From: Haliclona indistincta | Taxonomy: Eukaryota > Porifera > Demospongiae > Haplosclerida > Chalinidae | Direction of reading: 5' to 3' | Length of the DNA: 64,000 bases | Assembly (NCBI GenBank): GCA_964017065.1 | Contig: OZ024786.1 | Coordinates: 6,177,781-6,241,780, forward strand | Shown here: positions 55,151 to 64,000 of the stretch, piece by piece | Numbering within the stretch: the first letter of the stretch is position 1 | Layout of the letters: each line of letters begins with the position of its first letter | Position numbers and translations under genes: made by a program | The notes under the pieces: generated by a model | The model's database searches: none | Seen by the model: only the letters and a program-made list of their open reading frames with translations | What the model was told of the DNA's origin: nothing

Positions 55151-55972
55151 TGCAGGGGGCGAGTCTGAGCTGATTTCTGAGCATACCAGCAACAACGGTA
55201 CGGAAAGCAACTGCAATTAATAGTAGCGTGATCGACTGAGGCAAGCTTGTCGATTACCGAGCGTCACGAGCCATCTCCTGCCGTTTGAATTGCTTCTGTA
55301 TTCCGCTTCTTGGTAGTAGCTTAGCACAGTTATGTTTCTCATCATCAATTCCTGGACCTGGAGTACATTAGCGATTATTCGTGTCACCTGGAAGGCGTTT
55401 CCATTGAGCACGCACACGTGCGATAGCAAGGAGGTGTGTTCTCAGGAACATTGAAAAGGACAAACGCTACACGCGTGACAGATAGATACATAGATAGATA
55501 GAAACATACATTCCCCGCGGCGTGGGCCATTGTGCCAATCAATGTGGGGCTCGCTCAGGCTCGCCTCAAAAATGCAGGGGGTGAGCCTGAGCTGATTTCT
55601 GAGCATATCAGCAGCAACGTTATGGAAAGCAACTGCGATCAAACTTTAATAATAGCGTGATCGACAGGCAATTGCAAGCTTGTCGATTACCGAGCGTCAC
55701 GAGCCATCTCCCGCCGTTGAATTCTTTGCACCAGGCTTCTGGATTCTGCTTCTTGGTAACAGCTTAGCACAGTTATGTTTCTCATCGTCCATTAGTGAGT
55801 GTTCGTGTCACCTGGAAGGCGTTTCCATTGAGCACGCACACGTGGGCTAGCAAAGGAGGCGTGTTCTCGTGAACATTGAAAAGGACAAACGCTATACGCG
55901 TGACAGATAGATAGATACATGTACATTCCCTGCGGCGTGGGCCATTTTGCCAATCAATGTGGGGCTCGCCCC
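55151..55972. repeat. 422-bp direct dimer inserted in unit B
   Basis: Two head-to-tail copies (55151-55572 and 55573-55972) start TGCAGGGGG(C/T)GAG and end near GTGGGGCTCGC. Each contains a GATA-rich tract and GCACGCACACGTG. Unit A has none of this at the matching place (about 49675), so the dimer arrived after or during the duplication. The interior is non-coding. Confidence 0.8.
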
Positions 55973-56187
55973 AATTTAAATTGTCCGACTATTGTGTCGT
56001 GTGCAAGTGACTGATGCTTGTAATTCTGGCCTTGTATATCGACGAAATCAGACAAGAGTCATGTTTTCACGCAGTGTACAACGATATTGTGCATGTGGTG
56101 TTGTTATGCCTCGGTGGGCAGAGCCACAGCTGTACGGCACTATAGTTTGCTTGTGTATCAGTCAGTAAATTATGCCTTGGTGGGCGG

Positions 56188-56461
56188 GTCAGTGGAAAAG
56201 CCGGACGCGACAGGAAACGAATTCGAACGCGAACGCGAATTCCTACTGGAAAACACTAAGACTAAACCCTATAAACCTTTAAAAAAAACCTTCTCCTAAC
56301 AGCGCTGGTGTCCAGGGGTAAGCACCAGTATTCAGGTAGGGGTAAGCACCAGTATTCTAGGGGTAAGCACCAGTATTCTAAGGGTAAGCACCAGTATTCA
56401 GCGTTCGCGTTCATTTTCGCGTTCGAATTCGTTTCCTGTTGCGTCCGGCTTTTCCACTTAC
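56188..56461. mobile_element. 274-bp MITE with long TIRs and 13-bp target duplication
   Basis: Ends GTCAGTGGAAAAGCCGGACG and, complemented from the right, GTAAGTGGAAAAGCCGGACG, extend as inverted repeats for about 50 bases with CGAATTCGAACGCGAA motifs. The flanks CCTTGGTGGGCGG (56175-56187) and CCTTGGTGGGCAG (56462-56474) form a 13-bp duplication with one mismatch. Unit A holds the empty site with a single copy (about 49869-49881). Inside are four 20-23-bp repeats of GGGGTAAGCACCAGTATTC (56315-56400). Confidence 0.9.
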
Positions 56462-56879
56462 CCTTGGTGGGCAGAGCTACTGTAATCACGTTTGTCAGTC
56501 ATTATTGTTTTTATGCTCGTGGCTTCTTTGTGATTGTGCTGAATGGTGAGCTCTGAAACTTGAAATACATGTAGAATTCAATATTATCTCAGATGTGAAC
56601 TAGTGAAATTTGGATACAAAGCTTCATTCTAGAGTTATGCCATGGTTTGTCACCTGACGGAGCAGCTAGGGGTGATGACGATCAGGACTTCAGAACTGCC
56701 CACAGCAGACTGCCTAGTAGCTTGAAGGTTAAGATTATTGCCAACTGGCTTAGCGCAAGGCAGATGAGATATACATGTGGCGATTACATAACAATAGCAT
56801 TACATAATTATAGTACATAATGCAATTTCTGAGTGTTGGTAAAGGAATGAAAGGAATAATAGTCAACAGTCAATACTCA

Positions 56880-58620
56880 GATCTTTGAAAGTGGGCTCAC
56901 GATTTAATCTGACCTGTTTCTCCTCTTCATTGAAACGAACATCACGACTGTGTAGAACTTTGTTCTGAATAGGGTCAAACAATCTTATCCTTTGGTCTTG
57001 TCTCCGTATCCCAACAGTATGCATTTTCTTGCCTTGGAATCTAACTTCCTTCTCTCATCTTTGGGAATGTGGGCATAGGATTCACAACTGATCAAATGAG
57101 CCACCTTTGATCTTGTACCATGCCATGCTTGATACGGCATCATTCCTTGACTGCACGTGAAGGACAACGATTTCGAAGGTAGTTAGCGGTGTGCTCATGA
57201 CGAATTTCCTCAGATTTCAGATATCCATGTTTCAAACCTTGTTGATGTGTATTCTCCTCCATTGTCAGAGCGTAGTGTCCTCAGTTTCTTTCCATTGCTT
57301 CTCTCAAATTCAGCTTTCCATTCTAGAAAACAGTCTTCTCGAACGATATTGGCTTCTTCTTTCAGTTACTTTAAGACTTTGCACTTTTACAGCTTCCTGC
57401 TAGCTGCTGACTCTATACCAACCAGTTGTTTCTTTTTTCTAATCCAGAACTTGTACCTGAACGACACAACATTTGACTTGCCATTGCTCGAATGCTGAAA
57501 AGATTGCTGATAAGATTGGGAACCTAGATAGAGTACATTGTTCATCCAACCGGATTTTATCCTCATGTTTCATGGAGGCTCAAATATAAATTTGATGTAT
57601 CCTGTTCCGAAGGTCTTTACTATATACAGTACGTCCTCCCACTAACTCTGGTTCAGTTAACTTTTTGTATCGACGGAGTAAGTACCTTAGTTAGGTCATG
57701 TAACGGCTTGCTCCGGGGTCGATGCTCCATTCATCTCCATCAATGTCAGCAAACAGTACCTCATTTGCTACAATTCTGATCTCCTTCTGGTTCATTGGTT
57801 TCCTTTATTCTTTTCCTATCTCAGCTCTATGCTTGCTGTGTGAGTGTTAAGGTGGTTTCGAGAAAGGTTGTTTTCGACAATCCTTTTGGAAGTCAAGTGA
57901 CTGGCCTTTCCGCATCTGTAACAGACACCAGGCTTGCATATCTTCAAGTGAGGCTTAATATCCGTGGCAGCTCCTTTCTGACTGTAACTGCCTTTGCATC
58001 TTCTCTGTTCTTCGTCTAACAGAGTTTGCTTTACAACTATCAGTCTAAGTTCGTCAGCTCCTTTAGTTAGCAGTACCATTACGTACATACTAGTGTCGGG
58101 TAGCTCTCTTGTAGAAGCACAGCTACCTTGTGTAACTCTGTCACTTCTTCTCCTGGACCAATGGCTGTGAGTTGATCTGAATGTTCATCCAGCTGTTGTA
58201 AGTGGTCTTGCAACTTAGCTCCACATTTCATTCGTAGTCCATAGAGCTGCATCAATGAAAAGACTTTGTTGCTGACAGTCTTTCGAATATGTTGCACAGC
58301 ACATCCTAAAGTTCCTTTGGAGTCTGGCAGTTTATCACAGCTAGCACGTTTCTTTGATCTGTACGTTGTAGAATGGAGCAGAAGGCTTTCTGTTGCTTGG
58401 CTGAAAAACCACCTGCAGCTGTTCCTTCAGCGAATTTCCACTGTTCAGCAGCCTTTGAGAGCGTGGAATTTCCACATTGGCCAATTTTTCTCAGTCTTTA
58501 GTTGTGGAATATTAGTGAACAGTTTCCATCGGTTGTAGCCATCGTTGATCACATAGTGCTGATTCACAGTGAGGGAGTCACTGGGCTCATCATCTGTTAT
58601 GAACTCAACTAGAACAGGAA
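56880..58620 (-). mobile_element. Ty1/copia remnant in unit B
   Basis: Same order as in unit A but shorter: Gag (58642-58150; SNKVFSLMQLYGLRMKCGAK, LQDHLQQLDEHSDQLTAIG), Gag tail with a knuckle remnant (CYRCGKASHLTSKR, last Cys lost) at 58088-57816, a mid-region piece near 57440, and the integrase C-terminus at 57167-56985. The middle of integrase present in unit A is deleted at about 57334. Gag here is uninterrupted by the 53053-type MITE, so it shows the older state at that site. Confidence 0.7.
56985..57167 (-). pseudogene. copia integrase C-terminal fragment, unit B
   Basis: Reads MMPYQAWHGTRSKVAHLISC, then AHIPKDERRKLDSKARKCIL. Lacks two residues compared with the unit A fragment (50935-51123), an in-frame six-base deletion. 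Confidence 0.7.
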
Positions 58621-58969
58621 GAAATGCACAAAGAAGAAACAAATGATATAAACCATAAATTCAACTAATAATCGCTATTCAGTTGGTTCGACCCAGCCAT
58701 TGGTAGTTATTAGCTTTTGCTCCTAATATTATGCATACAATGTTACTATGGCTCTTTCTTGGAGGTTTAGGTATTCTGTCTGAAAATTAACTGTTAGTGC
58801 ACATCTATTCCTTGAGATCTAGGCTGTAAGTTAGTGTGCTATGTGTTTAGCTCTGCTCAAGGAATCTAGCTGTTGCATTGTATGTGTAGACTACTCTTCC
58901 TTGAGAATGTGGACATCTAGGATTTTGTGTAGTGTGTTGTTTGTTCTGTCCTGCTCAAGGAATCGAGCC

Positions 58970-59565
58970 TCCAATCTGGAGTTGTGTCGAAGCAACATGA
59001 CCTACCTGAAAGGTAAGAAGGGCACTGGATGCCACTGGCTGTTGGATCTGTTTGAAAGACTCAAGCTACCAATAGTGGATAGGATGCAGGAAGCACTGGA
59101 GCAGGCAAACAAGAATAGGAAGAAGAAACTAGAGAAGTTAGGAAATGAAAAGTCTAAGTAAAAGAAGAGGAACAAGTGGAAAAATGCATGCATGCGCATG
59201 TGGCTTGGAACAAGAGAGAAAGCGATGGGTTAAGCAACAGGAAATAAGGCATGACAATATGACAATGGAGAGGAGGATGGTGAAGATGACCCTAAAGTTG
59301 ATCACTTGACAGGTGTTAGTGAACTTCTTAGTAGCTCTTCAGTGTCTGGGCCCAATAAAGCTGTCCTCATAGCTAGTAAAAAGAAGTGCAAGTGTGGATC
59401 TACAACTCATTTACGAACTAGTCACAGAGAGTGGCGATCCTATGAATAAGAATAAGAGGAGACTCAATAGGTAACTCTTTGAAAAAATTCCTGAGAAAAA
59501 GTGCTGATTTGGTTCTTCCTCTCACATTCATACTAGCCTTCAAGACTGTCCAATCAATACAGGTA
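58970..59565 (+). pseudogene. MULE transposase fragment, unit B
   Basis: Starts SNLELCRSNMTYLKGKKGTG and continues through LLDLFERLKLPIVDRMQEAL into the basic coil, then hits TAA near 59160. Shifted reading downstream preserves KQQEIRHD, SVSGPNKAV-like and CKCGSTTHLRTSHRE (59380-59435) and a second, decayed knuckle ending before CAG/GTATGT. It is a copy of 1016-1620 with many lesions, and ends at the same donor position. Confidence 0.7.
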
Positions 59566-62549
59566 TGTAAATTGCACCTCTTACCAGGTAAATGGTTGTT
59601 GGTGCATGTTGTATACACTAAATCAACACAGCAAATCTTTTTGTACATGATTTCATTATGTCACAGTACTAGAGTTTTTGCTGTTACACAAGCAGAGATT
59701 ATAATGGTCTAGACATTCATTACTATAGATGACCTTAGCACAGGAAGTGCCAGTTGCAGTGTCTGTTACAGAACTACAAGCAAAGTAAACTCAACTCCCC
59801 AGTTTTGACAAACAGACAACAGAGGCTGTCAACACCACACCTCTCCCTGTACTAGCATGTACAGGGAGAGGTGTTAGCTGGCCACTGTTGTCTTTTTGTC
59901 AAAACTGGGCAGTGTAGTAGCACTGTATCCAATCAGAACACATGACTTTCTGCTTATTATTTGAGCTTGTCAATATGTTATATGAAAAGTGTTGCTAAAC
60001 AATGCTTAGCAACACTGACAATGCTACCTAATGTCTCCAAAGATCATGTTGAGAATTCATTACTCATAATTTTAGCACAAAAGGACAAATTCTGATAGAC
60101 AATGGCATACAAAGTACAATGAAGTAAAACTTAGAATTCAGGCATAAATAATGCACAATGAGAACAATGCACTTTTTCAAATAATAAAGTAAAGTAAACA
60201 AGTTTTATTTTTTTTTAATTGAAAAGTGTAGGGATGACACTTGCAAAAGTAAAGGAACAAAGCTTGAAAAAGGAAAGGAACAAGATGGGATGATGCTTGC
60301 AAAAGTAAAGAAACAAGATGGAAATTATGATTCCCAAGTAGCCCTACATCAGTGGCTTGCTGTGATTGATGACATGCAACAATTGAACTCAGGAAGGCTA
60401 ATTTTGAAATGAAGTAAAAAAATGTTTTCCTGCTATATTATTTTCTCACAGGTAAAAATATGGACAATAATCACAGCAAGTATATGAGGAAGAGCTGATA
60501 TCTATAATGATGTACATTTTAGCCATGATCAGAGGTAAGTAATTTATATTCCACAGACAAATTAATTGTAGGACAATGCTATCTTTCACTCATAGCTATT
60601 TGGAACACAATTCCACAAGATATGTTGCAGTGGCACCAGCAGAACTGATGCAGCTTGTAGAGTTCACATCATACTACAAGACTGTCGTTTTATTTAAAGC
60701 TAGTAATTTTCAATTTCAGTATAATAATAATTATTGCAATTCGGTAGTAGCATTTTTTGCATATATTATTTCCATTTACATGTATATTACTACGAAAAAA
60801 AAGGAACAACAGAACGTTAGAGACAAGTTGATAGGTAATTAGATAATAGTATAAACTGTCTGACAAAAGTGGCCATGTTCTGTGGAATTCCTTTTGTGTT
60901 GTGCGACCATGGACAGAGGTCGCATAATAATTGTACATTGTACCATGGCAGCCATACAAATCAAAGGCGCCGCCAGTAGTTTAAATAGTGTAGACCACGG
61001 AATAAATGCTGAGTCAGCAAAAGGGGTAGTTAGAGTCAGCAAAACCGGGCAGTTACAACACAATTACCTGGAATGTTGTGTACTTGTAAACTGTGTAAGC
61101 CACTACTTATATACCACTCCTCTTGTATACCACTTCGGTCTCTTTCCTAGTTGGCTCATCAGTCTCTTTAGAAAGACGCCTGTCTTTTCTCATACACATT
61201 TTCCAAGTACAGATATTATTGTTTTTGTGATGATGAATACGTAGCTAGAAGCCTGGTTACCACAACGCTGACATAAATTGGGCAGCCCCTCCCCCAGTTT
61301 AGTTTAGTGCGGTCACTGTGCAAGGTGAGGCTACAGGGGACTGTTGTTGTAACCACAACTGAGAAAGAGAATATCCTTGCTACAGTCGGTCTTCATCCGA
61401 GTCTGCCTTGCTACTGTTCGTCTTCATCCGCGAGTCTGCCTTGCTACTGTTCGTCTTCATATCCGAGTCTGCATGCAGCTGCCTTGCTAAGGTAGGGGCG
61501 GGGGTTTCCGAACAAACTTTGCACCGGTTTTGGAAAAGTATCGTTTTCGCTTGACTTGCTACACAGATCGCAACTTTTTATATACCAACAGATAGCTGAT
61601 GCCCAGGGCTACAATATTCTTTAGTTGAGTTGTAAACCACTGCGTTTGTTTAGAAGTTAAAAATACTTTTTCAACGAGTAAACTTTCGGAAGTAAATTGA
61701 TGGTGGATGGGGTTTCCGAACACTAATGGTGGCAATGTGCTTGTCGTGGTTTATCGTTGACGCTAGTATATCTATTGGAGTTCTCTGTCATTAAGAAGTC
61801 TACAAAATGAAGAATACACCAAGTGAAGTATAAAATACGGAATAAATACTGAATCAAACATTTATTTACCGCGTTTAAAGCGCTTTTGTGGGAGTGGCTT
61901 TAATTATTCGATTGTACCTAAAGTTAAGGTGGCGGGATTATTAATTACAGGAGGCACAGCAAGCAGTGGACGTCGTCTGGGCCTTGCATAACATGGATCG
62001 CTCGAGATAGCACCTGGAACTGACGAGTAAAGCTACAAATATACTACTTATGTGGACACTATCTAAAAGCAGACCTTGCAAACCTTTTCTAGGTAACATC
62101 AGGGTGCCTTACAGTCGATAAGCAGCACTGGCTAGGCTCAGGAACGATGTCCACACTCGCCGTGCGCATGTCCACTCGTTTTGAGTATGCTGGGCCTTAG
62201 AGTATGGCGCAAATCGACTGAGAAGTCTTGTGTCTTACTGCTTTCAGCTAAACAGCAGCTTTTTCCAGGTATCTGACAAGAACAAGTTGGTATTCAGTGT
62301 TTAGCGTATGAAGTGGTGTATTCGAGCGTGCACGCAGCTATTTTTCTTCAAAAAAGACCAATAGCTTCCTCTGTGTATTCTACAATACTACTATGCGCAA
62401 CATGGCCGTTTCTGACACTAACGGGACTAGTAGAGACTGCAAATGTCCATTCCTCCATTGAACACAATACATTTTAGCAGCATCCAGAGCATCCAAACGT
62501 GACGTCACGCAATTATTATTAAATTCCTCAGCTTGTAAACGCAACTGGC
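59566..62549. other. No gene supported; several tandem repeats
   Basis: Contains the foldback at 59798-59909, a ~64-base repeat at 60229-60322 (GATGCTTGCAAAAGTAAAG), three ~33-base units at 61376-61473 (CTTCATCCGAGTCTGCCTTG), and two GGGGTTTCCGAACA copies at about 61503 and 61709. Frames between 60576 and 61244 lack domain or splice support. Confidence 0.4.
59798..59909. mobile_element. 112-bp foldback element / long hairpin
   Basis: Outer arms CCCAGTTTTGACAAACAGAC and its near-complement (GTCTTTTTGTCAAAACTGGG) enclose a perfect inner stem CACCTCTCCCTGTAC / GTACAGGGAGAGGTG with a six-base loop. Likely a short MITE. A small-RNA hairpin is possible but unproven. Confidence 0.7.
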
Positions 62550-62754
62550 CTAAATACAGTATCTATACCCCTCAGCTGACTTAGCTAGTTGTGTTAGTTT
62601 TTCCATTGAGTCTTGTTTAGCACGTGAATACCATAGCAACAAGTCGTTATAAAACGCGCGTTTTTCAAGCTCTAATAGCTCATTATGAGCAATATACTTT
62701 CGCTTGTGTGCACAGAGTACTGTACCTAGCTGAGCAGTCTCAGCACGAAGCTGC
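62550..62754 (-). CDS. Terminal exon of an unidentified coiled-coil protein
   Basis: An acceptor (GTACTGCAG) above 62754 opens QLRAETAQLGTVLCAHKRKY, IAHNELLELEKRAFYNDLLL, then WYSRAKQDSMEKLTQLAKSA, ending at a stop at 62550. The pattern is a charged helical coil. It lies 240 bases below, on the same strand as, the exon at 62992-63654, but that exon has its own stop, so they belong to different transcripts or isoforms. No family named. Confidence 0.35.
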
Positions 62755-62991
62755 CTGCAGTACAATATATACCGTCAATGTGGTGGCGGTGGTCCGGTGA
62801 TGTACGGGTGTGCGCGGGAAAACGATTAGCGACTAAAATGGTCTATAGCCTCGCAGACATGACTACCATCACCCAAAAGCATGCAACACAGCAGAATTTT
62901 ACATACAAGTTGACTCCTCTTTATTGAGGAAAAAAAAGTGTAGTGACAAAAGTTGTGAGAAAGGTTGAACATGGCATGGGTCACGATATTG

Positions 62992-63654
62992 TTAATCGTC
63001 TTCATGTTCAATCAGCCATTGAGAAATTTGAAACACAAATTGAGTGGCCTCGAATTTGTTGATGGCCAACGTGCGCCTATTAGTCAGGCTGAACTCGACA
63101 TATTTACTAATTTCCAGAACGTCTTCATTCAGATTGACCTCAGCTACTCTGACTGCTAATGATCTGGTTGATACACCAATCACGAGAAGTACCGAGCTGG
63201 CTTTTCTATTCGACATGGCATTATGAGCTTCAATCAAGATTGATTTTAACGGGCATGGAGATTGCTCCGTTCTCAGCTCGATCATGCACCGTAGTAGGAA
63301 ATTCGTGGAGTCAATTATTTCATAGATGGCTGCATCACCATAACGTTTGCGTGCCGGACGATTGGGAGATGCAGCTGGTGGCTCTGATGATAATCTTAGT
63401 TTCCTTCCAGTTGAACAGGCTCGGTTTACAGCATTAACCAATAGCGGCATGGTTAAAAAATATAAGTCGGCTTGGTATATAGCCAGTGAAACTTGAAGGA
63501 AATCTGAGATGGTTTCAATAGCAGACGATTTGAGAACTTCGTCCTTATCTTCATTTGGTTGCATAGAACAGGAACAAAGGGATGTAGTACGCTTGTTGTT
63601 GAGTAGAAGTTCAAATTCTACCACATTTTCAACTCCCAGGAGCCAGAAGATATC
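62992..63654 (-). CDS. Last exon of an unidentified host gene
   Basis: An acceptor (TCTTTTTCAG) precedes 63654. The 221-codon exon is open to a stop at 62992 and begins DIFWLLGVENVVEFELLLNN. It has a helical Ser/Leu-rich middle (FLQVSLAIYQADLYFLTMPL), a basic linker (PPAASPNRPARKRYGDAAIY), then FLLRCMIELRTEQSPCPLKS, and ends in EISKYVEFSLTNRRTLAINK and an acidic tail (EHEDD). Composition and length look like a genuine host exon; plus-strand frames across it are shadows. I could not place it in a family. Confidence 0.5.
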   Translation of the reverse strand, partial: DIFWLLGVENVVEFELLLNNKRTTSLCSCSMQPNEDKDEVLKSSAIETISDFLQVSLAIYQADLYFLTMPLLVNAVNRACSTGRKLRLSSEPPAASPNRPARKRYGDAAIYEIIDSTNFLLRCMIELRTEQSPCPLKSILIEAHNAMSNRKASSVLLVIGVSTRSLAVRVAEVNLNEDVLEISKYVEFSLTNRRTLAINKFEATQFVFQISQWLIEHEDD

Positions 63655-64000
63655 CTGAAAAAGAGAAAAATTACACATAACTATAGACATTATGCGCTCG
63701 CAATATTATTTAGCTTACAGGTATAAATAGCTTACAGGTATAAATAGCTTACAGGTATAAATATACACCTGAGGTATATACGTGAGATCATTATTATGAT
63801 AGTCTGGTTTGGAACATGTTTACAATAATCAGCTGAGGGCAAGGTTTCTGATACTTCATGAGTGATGTGATATCACTGTAACCAGGAGCGCATAATGAGA
63901 AAGAGCGCTGTAGAAGGGAAGGAGCGTGACACTCCCACGCACTTGATTAATAATTGCGAGTCCACACATGATGGACACGTTACTAAAGATAGAATAGTGA
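63655..64000. repeat. Intron/flank with 17-bp triple repeat
   Basis: Three copies of AGCTTACAGGTATAAAT occur at about 63713-63763. On the plus strand each contains a CAG/GTAT splice-like site. No further coding sequence was recognised to the window end. Confidence 0.6.

Larger units (their letters stand above)
55033..59330. repeat. Tandem duplication, unit B
   Basis: Begins with the same OTU-gene tail as unit A (GATAGAGTGGTACTGCATCT). It carries two insertions not in unit A (dimer 55151-55972 and MITE 56188-56461) and lacks 51285-52268 and the 53053 MITE. Its MULE fragment reaches further 3' than that of unit A. Confidence 0.85.

Noticed and set aside
56262..56489. Frame with repeated EYWCLPL
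   Set aside because: It is the translation of the 20-23-bp repeats inside the 274-bp MITE.
62965..63437. Plus-strand frames across the last host exon
   Set aside because: They overlap a 221-codon minus-strand exon with a good acceptor and better composition.

Overview
This looks like a repeat-rich stretch of an invertebrate nuclear genome. A marine sponge (demosponge-like) is my best guess; it rests on three things. Plausible introns are very short (about 44-118 bases). The repeat families combine Mutator-like, hAT, piggyBac, copia and BEL types with several unclassified animal repeat proteins. A 'TATGCCTCGGTGGGCGG' interspersed repeat recurs. No rRNA, tRNA or CRISPR array could be supported. 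The species call is inference.

Layout. 1-1.6 kb holds the 3' part of a Mutator-like (MULE) transposase gene cut by the window edge. 1.8-6.7 kb has a hairpin minisatellite, exons that look like host genes on both strands, and a minus-strand gene with a degenerate OTU-like domain behind a Ser/Pro repeat. 6.7-10.8 kb is a 4-kb repeat carrying decayed piggyBac and BEL-like coding pieces. It has a near-identical copy at 36.4-40.7 kb and a partial one at 22.6-23.1 kb. 11-14.3 kb carries a hAT TTF-finger remnant, a fragment of an unclassified repeat protein and a BEN-like multi-exon gene. 17.4-19.4 kb is an almost complete hAT transposon with terminal inverted repeats and an 8-bp target duplication. 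19.8-35.5 kb is a graveyard of hAT, Tnp2-like, gypsy-gag and unclassified pieces, with a clean piggyBac-type MITE at 28.5-29.0 kb. A host gene 3' end lies at 41 kb.

The centrepiece is 45.8-49.6 kb, a single intact 1271-codon gene. It fuses an N-terminal zinc finger, a MULE-type transposase core, three zinc knuckles and a C-terminal OTU cysteine-protease domain with its Asp-Gly-x-Cys and His residues in place. Downstream, 49.6-59.3 kb is a tandem duplication of about 5 kb. Each unit begins at the tail of the OTU gene and contains a minus-strand copia remnant and a plus-strand fragment of the other MULE. The two units differ by dateable insertions: a 274-bp MITE with a 13-bp target duplication, a 634-bp MITE and a 422-bp dimer. 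From 59.5 to 64 kb there are foldback and tandem repeats and then minus-strand exons that look like host genes.

All family assignments come from reading motifs by eye. No database search was run, and exon boundaries are inferred from splice consensus and frame continuity.
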